From: Allolobophora icterica
Lineage: Eukaryota; Annelida; Clitellata; Crassiclitellata; Lumbricidae
Direction of reading: 5' to 3'
Assembly (NCBI GenBank): GCA_963556255.1
Contig: OY744605.1
Span: 69,206,693 to 69,270,692, forward strand
DNA: 64,000 nucleotides
Both the position numbers and the translations under genes were made by a program. Below the pieces are notes generated by a model that worked only from the letters and a program-made list of their open reading frames with translations, was not told the DNA's origin and searched no databases. Positions 25,201 to 37,448 of this stretch are shown here, piece by piece. The stretch's first letter is position 1. Each line of letters begins with the position of its first letter.

Positions 25201-25253
25201 TCCGCTGCGGAGTGACTTCTCTCCTTTTCACTCGTGCTGTTTTTGCCGCCCAT
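4295..25253 (-). CDS. INF2: Inverted formin-2-like protein (14 coding exons, 1383 aa)
   Basis: Formins of this class nucleate and elongate actin filaments, and INF2 also severs them; in vertebrates it acts at the ER and in mitochondrial division. Joining 25253-23534, 22545-22430, 17456-17297, 16566-16385, 15933-15854, 14387-13744, 12995-12850, 12493-12329, 11728-11471, 10930-10749, 10138-10018, 9637-9473, 4744-4639 and 4401-4295 gives 4152 nt with every phase matching and no stop. Order: charged disordered N-terminus (1 to ~455), DID (~465-750), polyproline FH1 (~809-904), FH2 (from ~953, both NW and LW lasso tryptophans), post-FH2 basic coiled region (~1314-1349), WH2/DAD-like C-terminus ([17 protein letters not shown]). 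DID plus a WH2-like DAD points to INF2 rather than FHDC1 or diaphanous. Odd: the N-terminal extension is far longer than in vertebrate INF2, and the last intron is GC-AG. Introns 2 and 12 hold antisense transposons. Exon borders are my reading, not cDNA. Confidence 0.9.
4419..4496. repeat. 78-bp exact direct repeat, copy 1
   Basis: Identical to 5043-5120; ends in an A-run. It lies within the GC-AG intron, just upstream (on the minus strand) of INF2 exon 14. The two copies flank exon 13. Confidence 0.85.
4639..4744 (-). CDS. INF2: INF2-like exon 13 (post-FH2 basic region)
   Basis: 106 bp, acceptor GCGCAG. Encodes [20 protein letters not shown] and a lysine-rich tail, the usual post-FH2 segment. 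The only phase-compatible donor I find is CAG|GCAAGT, a consensus GC-type donor. If the intron is retained, the frame runs to TGA at 4607 and the protein ends SDADCCCY. Confidence 0.75.
5043..5120. repeat. 78-bp exact direct repeat, copy 2
   Basis: Identical to 4419-4496. Its A-run directly abuts the apparent 5' end of the LINE. No third copy was found at the LINE 3' end, so this is not an ordinary target-site duplication of the LINE. Confidence 0.85.
5122..8432 (+). mobile_element. APE-type LINE, apparently full-length, antisense in INF2 intron 12
   Basis: The 5' UTR (5122-5389) contains a 10-bp inverted repeat GTCCACCACG (5174-5183) / CGTGGTGGAC (5220-5229). A single long intact ORF follows, then a very short 3' end with AAG repeats (about 8419-8430). 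One endonuclease-RT ORF and a short tail suggest an RTE-like clade; the exact clade is not certain. Confidence 0.8.
5390..8419 (+). CDS. LINE ORF: AP endonuclease plus reverse transcriptase, intact
   Basis: The 1009-aa polyprotein nicks target DNA and reverse-transcribes the element RNA. The N-terminal APE domain (~50-290) shows [26 protein letters not shown] and TDHNMV. The RT (~510-790) shows [27 protein letters not shown] and the catalytic FADD in [10 protein letters not shown]. The C-terminus has the [17 protein letters not shown] / [10 protein letters not shown] block typical of endonuclease-RT LINEs. There is no stop or frameshift, so this copy may be recent or active. The region upstream of the APE is short and basic. 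Confidence 0.9.
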   Translation: MTTIRSSDNNVNDSNQTLGRVAFGRGRQGFLGRQQAKAFKTGTETEKERLKIGTWNIRTMARPGKLANVIGEMRRAQLDILGLAEVRWKEGGDFVSDGYRVVHTGGDKGQNGVAILLSEKTAKCVTKIERVEDRMIIVSIHAHPVDITIVQVYMPTSAHKEEEVDDMYEKIERGLEDIKGTDYVIVMGDWNAVVGEGEQEGIIGKFGLGKRNERGEKLMEFCKRQRLVITNTWFQQEKRRRYTWKSPGDRERYQLDYIMVRQRYRNSVKNARALPGADADTDHNMVAMTVSLQLKFIKKKRVKKMKWNKEMIKTKMGEVSKNLEKKVENLKEGTKTEERWTNLKEALMKEATETIGFQKGNEQRKPWITTEMIKDMEERRKWKHQSTEEAKQEYRRLNNQLRRTTDKAREMWWEEQCRELELLQEQGRSDLVYGKIKSLSKKQNTGRGGAIKSKDGRLLEDADDIRERWKEYVEELYTGSGSIEEEMRKQERKQEETQVEDGMGPEVMREEVLAAIKDMKNGKSEGIDNIPIEILRNLGEKAMSEVVQLCRDIYNTGEWPKDFLQTIIIPIQKKQNATNCEDHRTISLLTHASKILLRIITKRLQTKAEAENCLGEDQYGFRKGKGTRDAIAALRIIAERSIQHDQDIYICFVDYEKAFDRVDWRKLMGILRRKGVDWRERRLIDNLYMGQRVKIRVDGEYSEPGKIGRGVRQGCPLSPILFNIYIEEIIRETLEDMEEGIKVGGRRVKALRFADDQAMLATSQEGLQRMMDRLNTVSLEYEMKINVKKTKVMKISKRSGIIPQTIKITLNGQEIEQVEKFYYLGSVITDDARCHEEIKRRISMGKDAFYKRGELMRGTLSKNLKKRMVKTLVWSVVLYGSETWTMRKDDIKRLEAFEMWVWRRMERVSWVERRTNEEILQMVEEQRSLISTIRGRQRKWIGHILRSETLLRDIMEGRMEGRKTRGRPRAMLLDWMMTKEEGYSGLKRRAQDRERWRHWSYEPAGGQRT
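8433..9472. other. Rest of INF2 intron 12
   Basis: AT-rich intronic sequence. On the plus strand 8652-8731 has an acceptor-like TGTACAG and donor-like AACG|GTAAGA around a short open frame, but no recognisable protein. Confidence 0.5.
9473..9637 (-). CDS. INF2: INF2-like exon 12 (end of FH2)
   Basis: 165 bp, acceptor ATTGCAG, donor AAG|GTAAGG, phase 0 both ends. Encodes the last FH2 helices ([31 protein letters not shown]). Residues 1259-1313. The following 4.7-kb intron holds the LINE. Confidence 0.9.
10018..10138 (-). CDS. INF2: INF2-like exon 11 (FH2)
   Basis: 121 bp, donor AAG|GTAAAT. Encodes [12 protein letters not shown] and [12 protein letters not shown]. Its acceptor TTTGTAG is the last unit of a minisatellite that repeats the same acceptor sequence upstream (see 10138-10256). 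Residues 1218-1258. Confidence 0.88.
10138..10256 (-). repeat. Minisatellite repeating the intron 10 splice acceptor
   Basis: About five units of 24-28 bp. Read on the minus strand each is like GGTTTCTTAACACATTTGTA followed by GACT. Four units carry a pyrimidine-rich stretch and TTTG(T/C)AG; one has lost the AG. The unit nearest exon 11 serves as its 3' splice site. Confidence 0.75.
10749..10930 (-). CDS. INF2: INF2-like exon 10 (FH2 core)
   Basis: 182 bp, acceptor TATAG. Encodes [19 protein letters not shown] and [15 protein letters not shown], the most conserved FH2 block. A GT 11 bp earlier (CAG|GTGGCA) is also donor-like, but only AAG|GTATGT keeps the frame with exon 11. Residues 1158-1218. 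Confidence 0.9.
11160..11320. repeat. Imperfect CAT/CAC trinucleotide repeat in INF2 intron 9
   Basis: ATC, ACC and GTC triplets (Ser/His/Met frames) of low complexity. Similar tracts occur at 15540-15780. No gene. Confidence 0.6.
11471..11728 (-). CDS. INF2: INF2-like exon 9 (FH2 core)
   Basis: 258 bp, acceptor CTCCAG, donor TCG|GTAACT. Encodes [20 protein letters not shown] and [17 protein letters not shown]. The usual glycine of the GN(F/Y)xN motif is cysteine here. Residues 1072-1157. Confidence 0.9.
12329..12493 (-). CDS. INF2: INF2-like exon 8 (FH2 knob)
   Basis: 165 bp, acceptor TATAG, donor GAG|GTAAGG, phase 0 both ends. Encodes [19 protein letters not shown], the FH2 core motif, and [10 protein letters not shown]. 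Residues 1017-1071. Confidence 0.9.
12850..12995 (-). CDS. INF2: INF2-like exon 7 (FH2 lasso/linker)
   Basis: 146 bp, acceptor TTCTAG, donor GAG|GTCAGT. Encodes [12 protein letters not shown] and VVEELFSRK, the FH2 lasso and linker. Residues 968-1016. Confidence 0.87.
13617..13672. repeat. (ACAATT)n hexamer tract in INF2 intron 6
   Basis: About eight copies of ACAATT/ACAAGT. Simple repeat close to the 3' side of exon 6. Confidence 0.7.
13744..14387 (-). CDS. INF2: INF2-like exon 6 (linker, FH1, start of FH2)
   Basis: 644 bp, acceptor TTAAG, donor ACT|GTAAGT. Starts with the last DID-linker helix ([14 protein letters not shown]), then a polyproline FH1 with runs of 8-14 prolines (about 13935-14220), and ends with the first FH2 strand MKTVNWVKV carrying the lasso tryptophan. 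FH1 binds profilin-actin in this family. Confidence 0.9.
14722..14800. repeat. (ATAC)n microsatellite
   Basis: About 20 copies in INF2 intron 5. Apparent Tyr/Ile/His frames are repeat artefacts. Confidence 0.9.
15854..15933 (-). CDS. INF2: INF2-like exon 5 (end of DID)
   Basis: 80 bp, acceptor TCTAG, donor GTGAGT. Encodes [19 protein letters not shown]. Phase 0 in, phase 2 out, matching exon 6. Residues 727-753. Confidence 0.87.
16010..16330. repeat. CT-rich TCTC/TCTG tract in INF2 intron 4
   Basis: Polypyrimidine on the plus strand, hence purine-rich in the pre-mRNA of the minus-strand gene. Low complexity. Confidence 0.8.
16385..16566 (-). CDS. INF2: INF2-like exon 4 (DID)
   Basis: 182 bp, acceptor CTTAG, donor CAG|GTGCCC. 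Encodes [19 protein letters not shown] and [17 protein letters not shown]. Residues 666-726. A CT-rich tract and the GGTAG-rich repeat flank it. Confidence 0.87.
16600..17245. repeat. Degenerate GGTAGGGTA repeat in INF2 intron 3
   Basis: About 640 bp built from GGTA, GGGTA and GGATA blocks, G-rich on the plus strand. Similar to but distinct from telomeric TTAGGG. The G-runs could form quadruplexes. It fills most of the 730-bp intron between exons 3 and 4. Confidence 0.8.
17297..17456 (-). CDS. INF2: INF2-like exon 3 (DID)
   Basis: 160 bp, acceptor TTCAG, donor GTAAGT. Encodes [11 protein letters not shown] and [19 protein letters not shown], a DID segment typical of formins. Residues 613-666. 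Confidence 0.88.
18640..18778. repeat. Purine-rich GAA/GAC tract in INF2 intron 2
   Basis: The plus-strand frame reads as an acidic E/D-rich peptide, the minus as Ser-rich. No splice context convinced me, so it is annotated as low complexity. Confidence 0.6.
19179..19276. repeat. AT-rich palindrome with 26-bp arms
   Basis: Arms 19179-19204 and 19251-19276 are exact inverted copies (core ATGTTTGGTGGCGAATAAT) around a (TA)n loop. Could extrude as a cruciform. Next to it at 19285-19415 is a LINE-3'-UTR-like segment (TTAGCGGGACTTC, then TTATGG repeats). Confidence 0.8.
19711..19871. repeat. Near-perfect 161-bp palindrome at the start of the transposase gene
   Basis: The 80-bp arms meet at G19791 (TTCACAA-G-TTGTGAA) and end in GCGCTTTCGC / GCGAAAGCGC. 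I see essentially one mismatch near the centre. The right arm is conserved coding sequence; the left arm is its inverted copy. Confidence 0.9.
19794..21822 (+). pseudogene. DDE/hAT-like transposase gene, multiply disrupted
   Basis: Matches a widespread invertebrate transposon-protein family that I know by its blocks, not by name: [46 protein letters not shown] (probable catalytic Asp), [34 protein letters not shown] and [17 protein letters not shown]. The last ~360 codons (20740-21822) are open. Disruptions: frame change near 19965, stop TAA near 20113, TGA at 20455-20457 (the next codons read DGK), and frame changes near 20641 and 20730. The normal N-terminus is replaced by the palindrome. 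This copy cannot encode a full protein. Confidence 0.75.
22430..22545 (-). CDS. INF2: INF2-like exon 2 (DID)
   Basis: 116 bp between TTTCAG and GTAATCC. Encodes an armadillo-type DID helix pair ([19 protein letters not shown]). Phase 1 in, phase 0 out; residues 574-612. Confidence 0.88.
22679..22889. repeat. 15-bp minisatellite, about 14 copies
   Basis: Unit ACACATTGTGTCRTA, with variants CATAAC, CGTAAC and CATAGC. Each unit is itself a small hairpin, ACAC-ATT-GTGT. It lies about 130 bp upstream (minus strand) of INF2 exon 2. Confidence 0.9.
23534..25253 (-). CDS. INF2: INF2-like exon 1: charged N-terminus and start of DID
   Basis: Start ATG at 25253-25251, preceded in frame by sequence without another ATG. 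The protein begins MGGKNS, fitting the N-myristoylation pattern MGxxxS. Residues ~100-450 are dominated by K and E (low complexity, probably disordered). The final ~110 residues match the first DID helices ([40 protein letters not shown]). Donor CTG|GTAAGT, phase 1. Confidence 0.9.
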
Positions 25254-27063
<1,810 letters not shown>

Positions 27064-27259
27064 CAGGGGCGTAATTTTGGTCTAAACAGGGGGTACCAAT
27101 TTCTTCTCCACTTTCACTTTTCGCATGGTGACCATCTCTGGGTAAGCACAATAATAAAACATTGATTGGCATTGTGTAAATAGTAGGGGTACGGTACTCC
27201 CAGTCCAAAGAGTGGGGCTACCCCCTTGTACCCCCACACACACACAAATTACACCTATG
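27064..27259. mobile_element. hAT-type MITE, 196 bp, TSD GCTGGAGG
   Basis: Ends CAGGGGCGTAATTTTGG and (inverted) CATAGGTGTAATTTGTG. The exact 8-bp duplication GCTGGAGG lies at 27056-27063 and 27260-27267. Non-coding. Confidence 0.85.
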
Positions 27260-27267
27260 GCTGGAGG

Positions 27268-28629
27268 GGTAATAAAACCAATTAGGTGTCACAAGAGGCA
27301 TAAGGAGAGAGAGATCAATGGACAATACAAAAAAGAGAAGACATTGGGCTGGACAGACCACACACTGCGTGGAAATTCGCTCCTGAGCCAGTGCTCGAAG
27401 GAAGGAAAAATTGAAGAGAAGAAAGCCTCAGAAAAACCAAGAAAGATATATGCTTAAATACACATATTATATATAGGGCCTAGCATCATATTACTTATTT
27501 GTTATATATAGCGCCTTCGTGAGGTTATACATGCAATAAATGCAGCACATTGTAAATGAAATATAACTTGTTTTCAGTCCACACAGTAAAATGTATTTAT
27601 TTAATACATAAAAATCACAACAAGAATTTCAAAGATTGCAATGCGTACAGAATTAAATGGAATGCAATTTTTTTCATCATATTTTTATGTGCATGTACAA
27701 AATATACATAGGCCTATGCAAGTGTATTGCTGTAGATAGATATCTTCAGTTCGTGTGGGCTGCTAAACACAAGGGGGTATTATATGGCTGGATATGCAAA
27801 TTACAAGGGCCAGACAACTCAGAGGCCAATTTCCTGCCCTGTGTTTACTCTGTAGTATTTGCAGATTCTGCAGATATGAAGGGTCACAGATGGAAAGTTG
27901 AGATAATCCTGCGTATACTCTCGCAGTCATGTTCCTTAGGCACACAGGTAGCTGCGCCCGGTGGAAATTTTAGGCCGGCTAGGGACATCATTTGGGCTTC
28001 ACATTATAGTCAGGGATAGACCTATGCTATCGTATTCCTGGGCATCTGGCAGCCTTATTAGGTATGATAGGCTTATTAGACATGACAGGCTTATGCGGCC
28101 TCCAAATTCATACTTGGAAACGTTGCTCAGTAAAATCATTTTGCATTAAAGTTGGCCGGCGTGTGGCTTATAAACAGACACTTAGTGTGACTTCGTGGTT
28201 TCAACTAGACGAAGGTTAATTGTTGCAAGTCATCCGTGTTGGGTTTCATTGTGAGACCGTGCGGCTTTAGCTGGTTTGAGTCTACCTGGCCGCAAATATA
28301 TTCGCACTCCAATTCAAGGCGACCTGGTTGTTCCATTGTCCTGTACTTTAACAGTGCAACAGGGTAACTACGCTGCAGTCGACCTCTCTGGAATAGGGTG
28401 CCGTAATAATTATAACCGGCGACATAAACTTCGTGTCGTTTTTCTGTCCCTATTTCGCCAAGCACTGAATATACCATTCTTGCTGATTGTGGACTAGTAC
28501 TGTTAAGTCAGGAATATCTCTAAGGACTTCTCCTGCAAGGGTACTTCAAAGATGTAAACTTCAACTTACGATTGTTAACACGCGAATTTTGGTAGCAGGC
28601 CACATTCGAATTTTTTACTATTAAGTTTC
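27268..28629. other. Intergenic, nothing recognised
   Basis: No splice-bounded frame or known domain. A 90-codon minus-strand frame at 28205-28477 has no match I recognise. Confidence 0.5.
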
Positions 28630-28705
28630 GCTTGGCTAGTATAGTTGTTAGTGAGCTGGACTATCAATCGAGAGATCGATGGTTCAAATTCCCGCAGAGC
28701 CAGAA
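28630..28705 (+). repeat. tRNA-derived SINE head or tRNA pseudogene
   Basis: Box A-like TTGGCTAGTATAGTTGTTAG and box B-like GATGGTTCAAATTCC at tRNA spacing suggest a pol III promoter. The cloverleaf is imperfect, so a functional tRNA is unlikely. Confidence 0.5.
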
Positions 28706-29596
28706 ATTTGATTCGAGATATCTGCTCCACCTGCTCTCCCTCGCCAACTAAGCCATAATGAGTACATTGACCCTACACTGTCGGTGGAAAGATCAGACAG
28801 CGAGAAAGAGGACTGGCCACTCGCCATCATATGCCGAGGCTAAGAAAATGAAGTCGCTAACATTTCATACCCTTGGCTGCCTCTCAGGCTAGCTCAGGGA
28901 TCGTTCTTCGTTTTCGATTGGCTGAAAATCTCCACATTACTGGGCATCCCTCTACCCCGTTTTTCTTGTCTGGAAAATTCGTGACGCTTCTTACTTACTA
29001 GCTTACGATATTGACCCTCGCCTCTGACATTGACCTTTGCCGTCTGGACTACAGGGGCGGTCGCGTGACGAGCAATAAAAAGCTAAACGGTATTTCAATT
29101 AACGGAACTGAGCGTTAAGAAGATATACTGTCCTCGACTGACTCCATCCTAATTGCAAGACTTGAAGTGCAATTAAGTATAATGAGACCATATGACATAC
29201 AAACCTTATTATTTAGATTTATATGTGTGCATATACACATAAATATAATATTATACAAATTCATATTTACATGCATATTAATAATTTTATAGAAACGTTC
29301 GTCCATGACGTGTAGGCTTTCTCATGCAGGCAGTGCCACAGTCATAGTGCAAAGTAGGCTTAGCCGTCATGCTTTGTGCTCGTACAAGATATATGGCCAC
29401 TATAATGTGCATATGAAGAGACAGGCAGGTAGACAGACAGGCAGATATGACAGACGGACAGACAGACAGAGAGAGAGGTACAGAGAGAAGCCGTCTACAG
29501 AAACAAAGGCTCTGTTATTGTTGCAAATGCAAACAATATTATAAATACGTGGCTATCATAAATCAAAACAGCTACATTTGTTGTTACGGCAGTTGT
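28706..29596. other. Intergenic, nothing recognised
   Basis: No conserved frame. A short (CAGA)n tract lies at 29431-29480. Confidence 0.5.
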
Positions 29597-29866
<270 letters not shown>

Positions 29867-31668
29867 GGCCACAAAAAATCAACGTCGCATCTTGACCACT
29901 ATCACTTTCTCTCACATATCAGTGATATTAGGGATTTATGCAACTATTCTAAGATTATCGTATTCGTTCGGCAACACTGGCAGCCTATCCTATTCTCCCG
30001 TAAGTTAAAGACCGTTGCCACACTAGTGTCTGCTCTTAGTGGAGGCCTTGCTGAAAAATGTCAACATATGAAAAGTAAGTAATGTTAAATGAATGGAGGT
30101 ACAACTGAAGCTCTAAACATGAGCACAGTGAGTAGTGACAGAGGTATCTGTGGAGGTAGGACTGTTGCAACTCCCTACTTTGAAATTTATCTAATTCTTC
30201 AGGGCTCTAAAGTCGAGAGCGCCTACGAGTAGTTTGCTCTGTAACATAATTATGTCAAATAAACCAACATTTTAATATGCAAATATTAATAAACGTTTAC
30301 TATAAACATGTGACGGGAAATTAGTGACAGATTACTCAACTTACGATAATTTTATAATTACGTGCAATAGGTTAATTGATGACTGTTAGCCAACAGCGTT
30401 ATTCGAGACAATAGCCTGACACGCTCGATGACGTGTTTTCATGCCCCAGAAAGTGGTCAAGTTATACATTATCACGTGGTAGCGAGTGTTGTCAGTAGAG
30501 CAGAAACGATTCCTCACAACACAAAGACGCGTCACAGAGCTTTGCAATCGTAAATCTATTATAAAGATATCTCGGAATTAGAATAGTATCTCCGACAAAA
30601 GGGAAACCAACGAGATTCTATGTTAGTGTAATGTAACCCAACGCATTGTGTGTTATATACCCGGAGTCAGTCGCTAAGGAGTTAGGCTAAAGCTCAGTAC
30701 AATGGTAATCCTTGGAGAGGGAGAAAGAGCCAATGGGTGAAACGTGATCTGGAAAAGATGGGCTTTAGTCGAGATGTTAGGGCAACACAGCAAAAGAGAG
30801 TTCAAGAGTCGCATACTCCTTTTAAAAACCTTTGATCGCAAATTTTTTACGATGTCGCATTATTGCATGGATATTAAAAACCTTTAAACAGTTTCAGTAA
30901 GCTGACTTGATCCGATCAAAGCAATATGTAGCATGAAATGAACCAATGAAATGAACACAGCTCAATTACTCAATTTGTGTCATGGAAAGTTTCCATAGAA
31001 AACGAACTAACAAGTTTTTTGAAAATTTCCACTAAAAAGATTTGACATCAAGTGAACAGCTCCAGTAAACTTATTTGAATTATTCTAAATAATGCGGTTA
31101 AATGTTCACCATACAGCTGTAAAAATAACATGGTTGAAGCAGTGTTGTTTAATAAAAAAAAGGTTGAACCGTTCATTATGTAACTTGAACACTTTGAGTC
31201 ATTTTGTAGAGTAGGCCTAGTTGTACAAACGTCTCTGACAGCAGTACTGTCCGTGACTTGCTATAGCATACCAGACACTTTAACCAGACAGAGTTAGCTG
31301 TAGCGACATTAAGTTCAAAAGTTAAAAACACTGGATAGCTGCGACCAGATTTGAAAGAACTGCATGACAGTTTTAATGTTGTATATTAAATAATCGAAAC
31401 GCATCGATTTTTTCGAACACGATGTAGCACGTCGGCATTATTTTGTTTTGGTGGCAAGTATAGTTTATGCCCATACGTCAAAGATGGCCGACAGATTCTT
31501 AAACTGTGACGGCCATCGTTAAGGTTTTGATTAAAAACACAACGAATTGAAATCCATGTGTTAATTATTTGAAATCGTTAACTTTCTTGCGAGATTAAAA
31601 ACGAGAGGTCGTTGATTCAGAACCAGTCACGGATGAAAGATTTTTAAAGTCTCTAGCTGTTTCACTCG
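29867..31668. other. Intergenic, nothing recognised
   Basis: Unique AT-rich sequence without exon-like frames. Confidence 0.5.
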
Positions 31669-31729
31669 ATGTTCGTTTTTAATACTCTGTCATTCTGTCG
31701 TTGCCTCTATCTCCGTCTCCGTCTGTGTC

Positions 31730-32142
<413 letters not shown>

Positions 32143-32456
32143 GTATGCACAAATGTACTCTGTTGGCTTACAGTTCACAACAACGTGTCTATATAAGTGG
32201 GGGCGTTGCACGGAGACACGCCGTCGACCTAACTCTGACCCTTTATAGGAATTCTTTTATAGGCCTACAACATTAAAGTCCTCTGCAATCTATGATACAA
32301 CAACTCGTTACATAAACATATGACGCATCCTGACTGACAGGCAGACAGACAGACAGACAAACAGAACTAGGCAAACTGCAGACACAAAAACAAAGACACA
32401 CAAAGCGATAGAGACAGACATAGACGATAGGCAAACAGACGATAGGCAAACAGGTA

Positions 32457-35048
<2,592 letters not shown>

Positions 35049-35855
35049 TGTGACGGACCAGGATGGAGCAACTTTCATTATTGGGCGCTATGGAAGTTGT
35101 GGTGAGGTTGGTTGGGTGCTGTGGACCTCAGGGAAGGTCAATGGGTGCTGTGAGGCCTTGTGAGACCCAGATTGATGCCCCAGTGAGGCCCAGTGCCCCG
35201 GGACTGATGCCCCAGTGAGGCCCAGTGCCCGGGGACTGATGCGCGGGAAGGCCCAGTGCCCGGGGACTGATGCGCGGGAAGGCCCAGTGCCCGGAGACTG
35301 ATGCCCCAGTGAGGCCCAGTGCCTCAGTGGGGCCTCGGAAACCATATAAAAGGGGCCTCGTGCTTTGAATCGGCAGAGACGATCGCCGGGGACTATAGTG
35401 GCGAAGCCCTTGTCGGATGTTGGGGTATTTCGAGAAGAAAGAAGGGGTTCTCGATAGCGCAGGGTGAGACGTTTTCTTTGTGAGGCATCGATGTAATTAC
35501 TGCAAATAATTCTGTATACGAAAAGATTGTTTGTTTCGACACGAGAAGTGTTATGGTTTTGTGATTCTCTGGAAATACCGAATTATTGTGAATTTCGTGA
35601 TCATTTGGATCTTATAAGAAAAGTTCAATCGTTCTTCGATCTTGTCATTGTTGAGTCGATCGGTTGTAAGAAACTCGCAAGTCCTTCGACGACCTCGGAG
35701 GCCTTACCTACGCGTACACGTCCAGGGCCTTCTTAACCACTCGGCTGGCCTTGGAAGTATACGGTATATTGAGAGATATACCCCGGCGAGAGAGAGGTGC
35801 ATTTCCGCCACACTGGCCCCAGAGTTGGGGTAGCGAAGAACTCATTTCCGCCACA
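35049..35855 (+). repeat. 5' LTR
   Basis: U3 contains a ~36-bp tandem repeat (GACTGATGCCCCAGTGAGG type, 35170-35335) and a TATA box. The last ~90 bp contain an extra, diverged copy of the LTR end plus primer-binding region. Confidence 0.92.
35345..35351 (+). promoter_or_regulatory. TATA box of the 5' LTR
   Basis: TATAAAA in CCATATAAAAGGGG, followed by GC-rich sequence. The same box is at 41298-41304 in the 3' LTR. Transcription would start near 35375. Confidence 0.7.
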
Positions 35856-35856
35856 C

Positions 35857-35874
35857 TGGCACCAGAAGTGGGGT
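35857..35874 (+). promoter_or_regulatory. tRNA primer-binding site
   Basis: TGGCACCAGAAGTGGGGT starts two bases after the LTR terminal CA, as expected for a PBS complementary to a tRNA 3' end. The tRNA identity was not determined. Confidence 0.75.
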
Positions 35875-35903
35875 ATTGAAAGGACGAGTTTCGATCGACA
35901 GCG

Positions 35904-37448
35904 ATGGAAGACGAGGAGGTGATCATAACACGAAGACCGCGGGGCATCGAGGATCCGTACCCGGGCACTTCAACCCCTGTGAGAAGACGGCGAACGACGG
36001 AGGCCTCGCCAGAACGGAGTCTTTTGGAGGACGATGCCGATGGTGACCTGAGGCCCGATGAACTGAGCGGACGAAAAAGACCAGAAGAAACAATGTCGCC
36101 GCAGAAATTGCTGGAAGGCATCGGGGGCCTTCTGAAGACGAGACCGATGCAGATGAAACCAGGGAAGTTCGACGGAACAGGATCGTTGGAGTCTTTCCTG
36201 GCTCAATTCGAGGTATGTGCAACACATAACCGATGGACGGCCTCGGATAAGATCGACTTCCTCCGATGTGCATTGGAGAAAACTGCGACTCAGTTGTTAT
36301 GGGACTTCGGCGCTCGACAGGATGTAACATATGAAGAATTGGTCGGACGTCTGAGACAACGGTATGGCATGGAAGGCCAGGCCGAGATGTTCCGTGCGCA
36401 GCTCTACTATCGACGTCAGCGAGCTGGTGAGAACCTTAGCGATCTTCTTCATGACATTCGGCGACTTGTGGTCCTCGCGTACCCGGTTCCATCCAATGAG
36501 ACTACGCAGATCATCGCCAGGGACTCTTTCTTGGAAGCCATGCGGGACCGCGAACTTTCACTCAAGGTTCGCGAACGAGAGCCAAAAAGTTTGGACGAGG
36601 CCTACCGGACGGCGCTTCGTCTCGAGGCCTACCGGCAGACGACGGATACAGACGATCGGAGGAGGCAGCCGAACAGAGTGAGAGGAACGCAAGAAGCCGA
36701 CCTCGACGCTCAGATCCAGTCACGGATAGACCGCTTTCTCGCTGAGCTGCGCGAGGAGCAACGAAGATGGCAACGAGAGCTGGAGAGTAACATCGACCGA
36801 CAACTCCGAGAACTGCGGGGCCCAGCTGCGACGACCAATGCAACCGGGCTAGATGCTCGGCCCTCGGAAGGCAACCAGGGAGTTTCACGGCGGACGGCGG
36901 CCTGCTTCAACTGTGGCCGACCCAGTCACTTCGCTCGCAACTGCCGGCAAGGCCGCCGGCCCTTCAATCGTCAGCCAACAACGGCAACGGTCGGTATGGA
37001 ACCAACCGATGCAACGGAGGAAGTCGTCACTAACCACACGGCGCGGTCAAGGCTTCCGAACCGCGCAACCAACAACGCCATCTACATACGAGGTATAGTC
37101 AACGGACGACCGCAGACCTGCCTGATCGACACTGGATCAGAAGTAAGCCTGGTACCACTTTCTACTGTTGAAGGGTTAGACTTACGTCCTTGTAATCGCT
37201 TTTTGATGGCTGCTAATGGGTCTAATATACGGGTCCTTGGAGAAGTAAACATCCCGATTAAAATTCGGACGGGTTTTGAAATTCACACGGGTTTTCTGGT
37301 ATCCGATCAGATTGCTGAACCTGTGTTGGCTAAGGGAGCACCGATGTCGCTTGGGTTTTGGTACAGGGGCCTTGTTTGTTGGCCGTCGACGTGTCCCTCT
37401 TGTAAGGGGCAATGGGTCCATGTGGTGCCGGCGCGTGATCGTCGCTGA
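35904..37448 (+). CDS. Gag with protease domain (514 aa)
   Basis: Forms the retrotransposon particle. The N-terminus is charged. A capsid-like region (~70-240) has QMKPGKFDGTGSLESFLAQF and LRQRYG; a CCHC zinc knuckle follows (CFNCGRPSHFARNC, ~335), then an aspartic protease start with CLIDTGSEVSLVP (~410). The protease is followed by an abrupt change into the wrong frame around 37320-37340. The neighbouring frame continues with pol, so a small deletion or a frameshift site is possible; I favour a deletion because protease-end residues are missing. Confidence 0.85.
   Translation: MEDEEVIITRRPRGIEDPYPGTSTPVRRRRTTEASPERSLLEDDADGDLRPDELSGRKRPEETMSPQKLLEGIGGLLKTRPMQMKPGKFDGTGSLESFLAQFEVCATHNRWTASDKIDFLRCALEKTATQLLWDFGARQDVTYEELVGRLRQRYGMEGQAEMFRAQLYYRRQRAGENLSDLLHDIRRLVVLAYPVPSNETTQIIARDSFLEAMRDRELSLKVREREPKSLDEAYRTALRLEAYRQTTDTDDRRRQPNRVRGTQEADLDAQIQSRIDRFLAELREEQRRWQRELESNIDRQLRELRGPAATTNATGLDARPSEGNQGVSRRTAACFNCGRPSHFARNCRQGRRPFNRQPTTATVGMEPTDATEEVVTNHTARSRLPNRATNNAIYIRGIVNGRPQTCLIDTGSEVSLVPLSTVEGLDLRPCNRFLMAANGSNIRVLGEVNIPIKIRTGFEIHTGFLVSDQIAEPVLAKGAPMSLGFWYRGLVCWPSTCPSCKGQWVHVVPARDRR

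Noticed and set aside
28630..28705. Functional tRNA gene
   Set aside because: Boxes A and B are recognisable, but stems do not pair fully; more like a SINE head.
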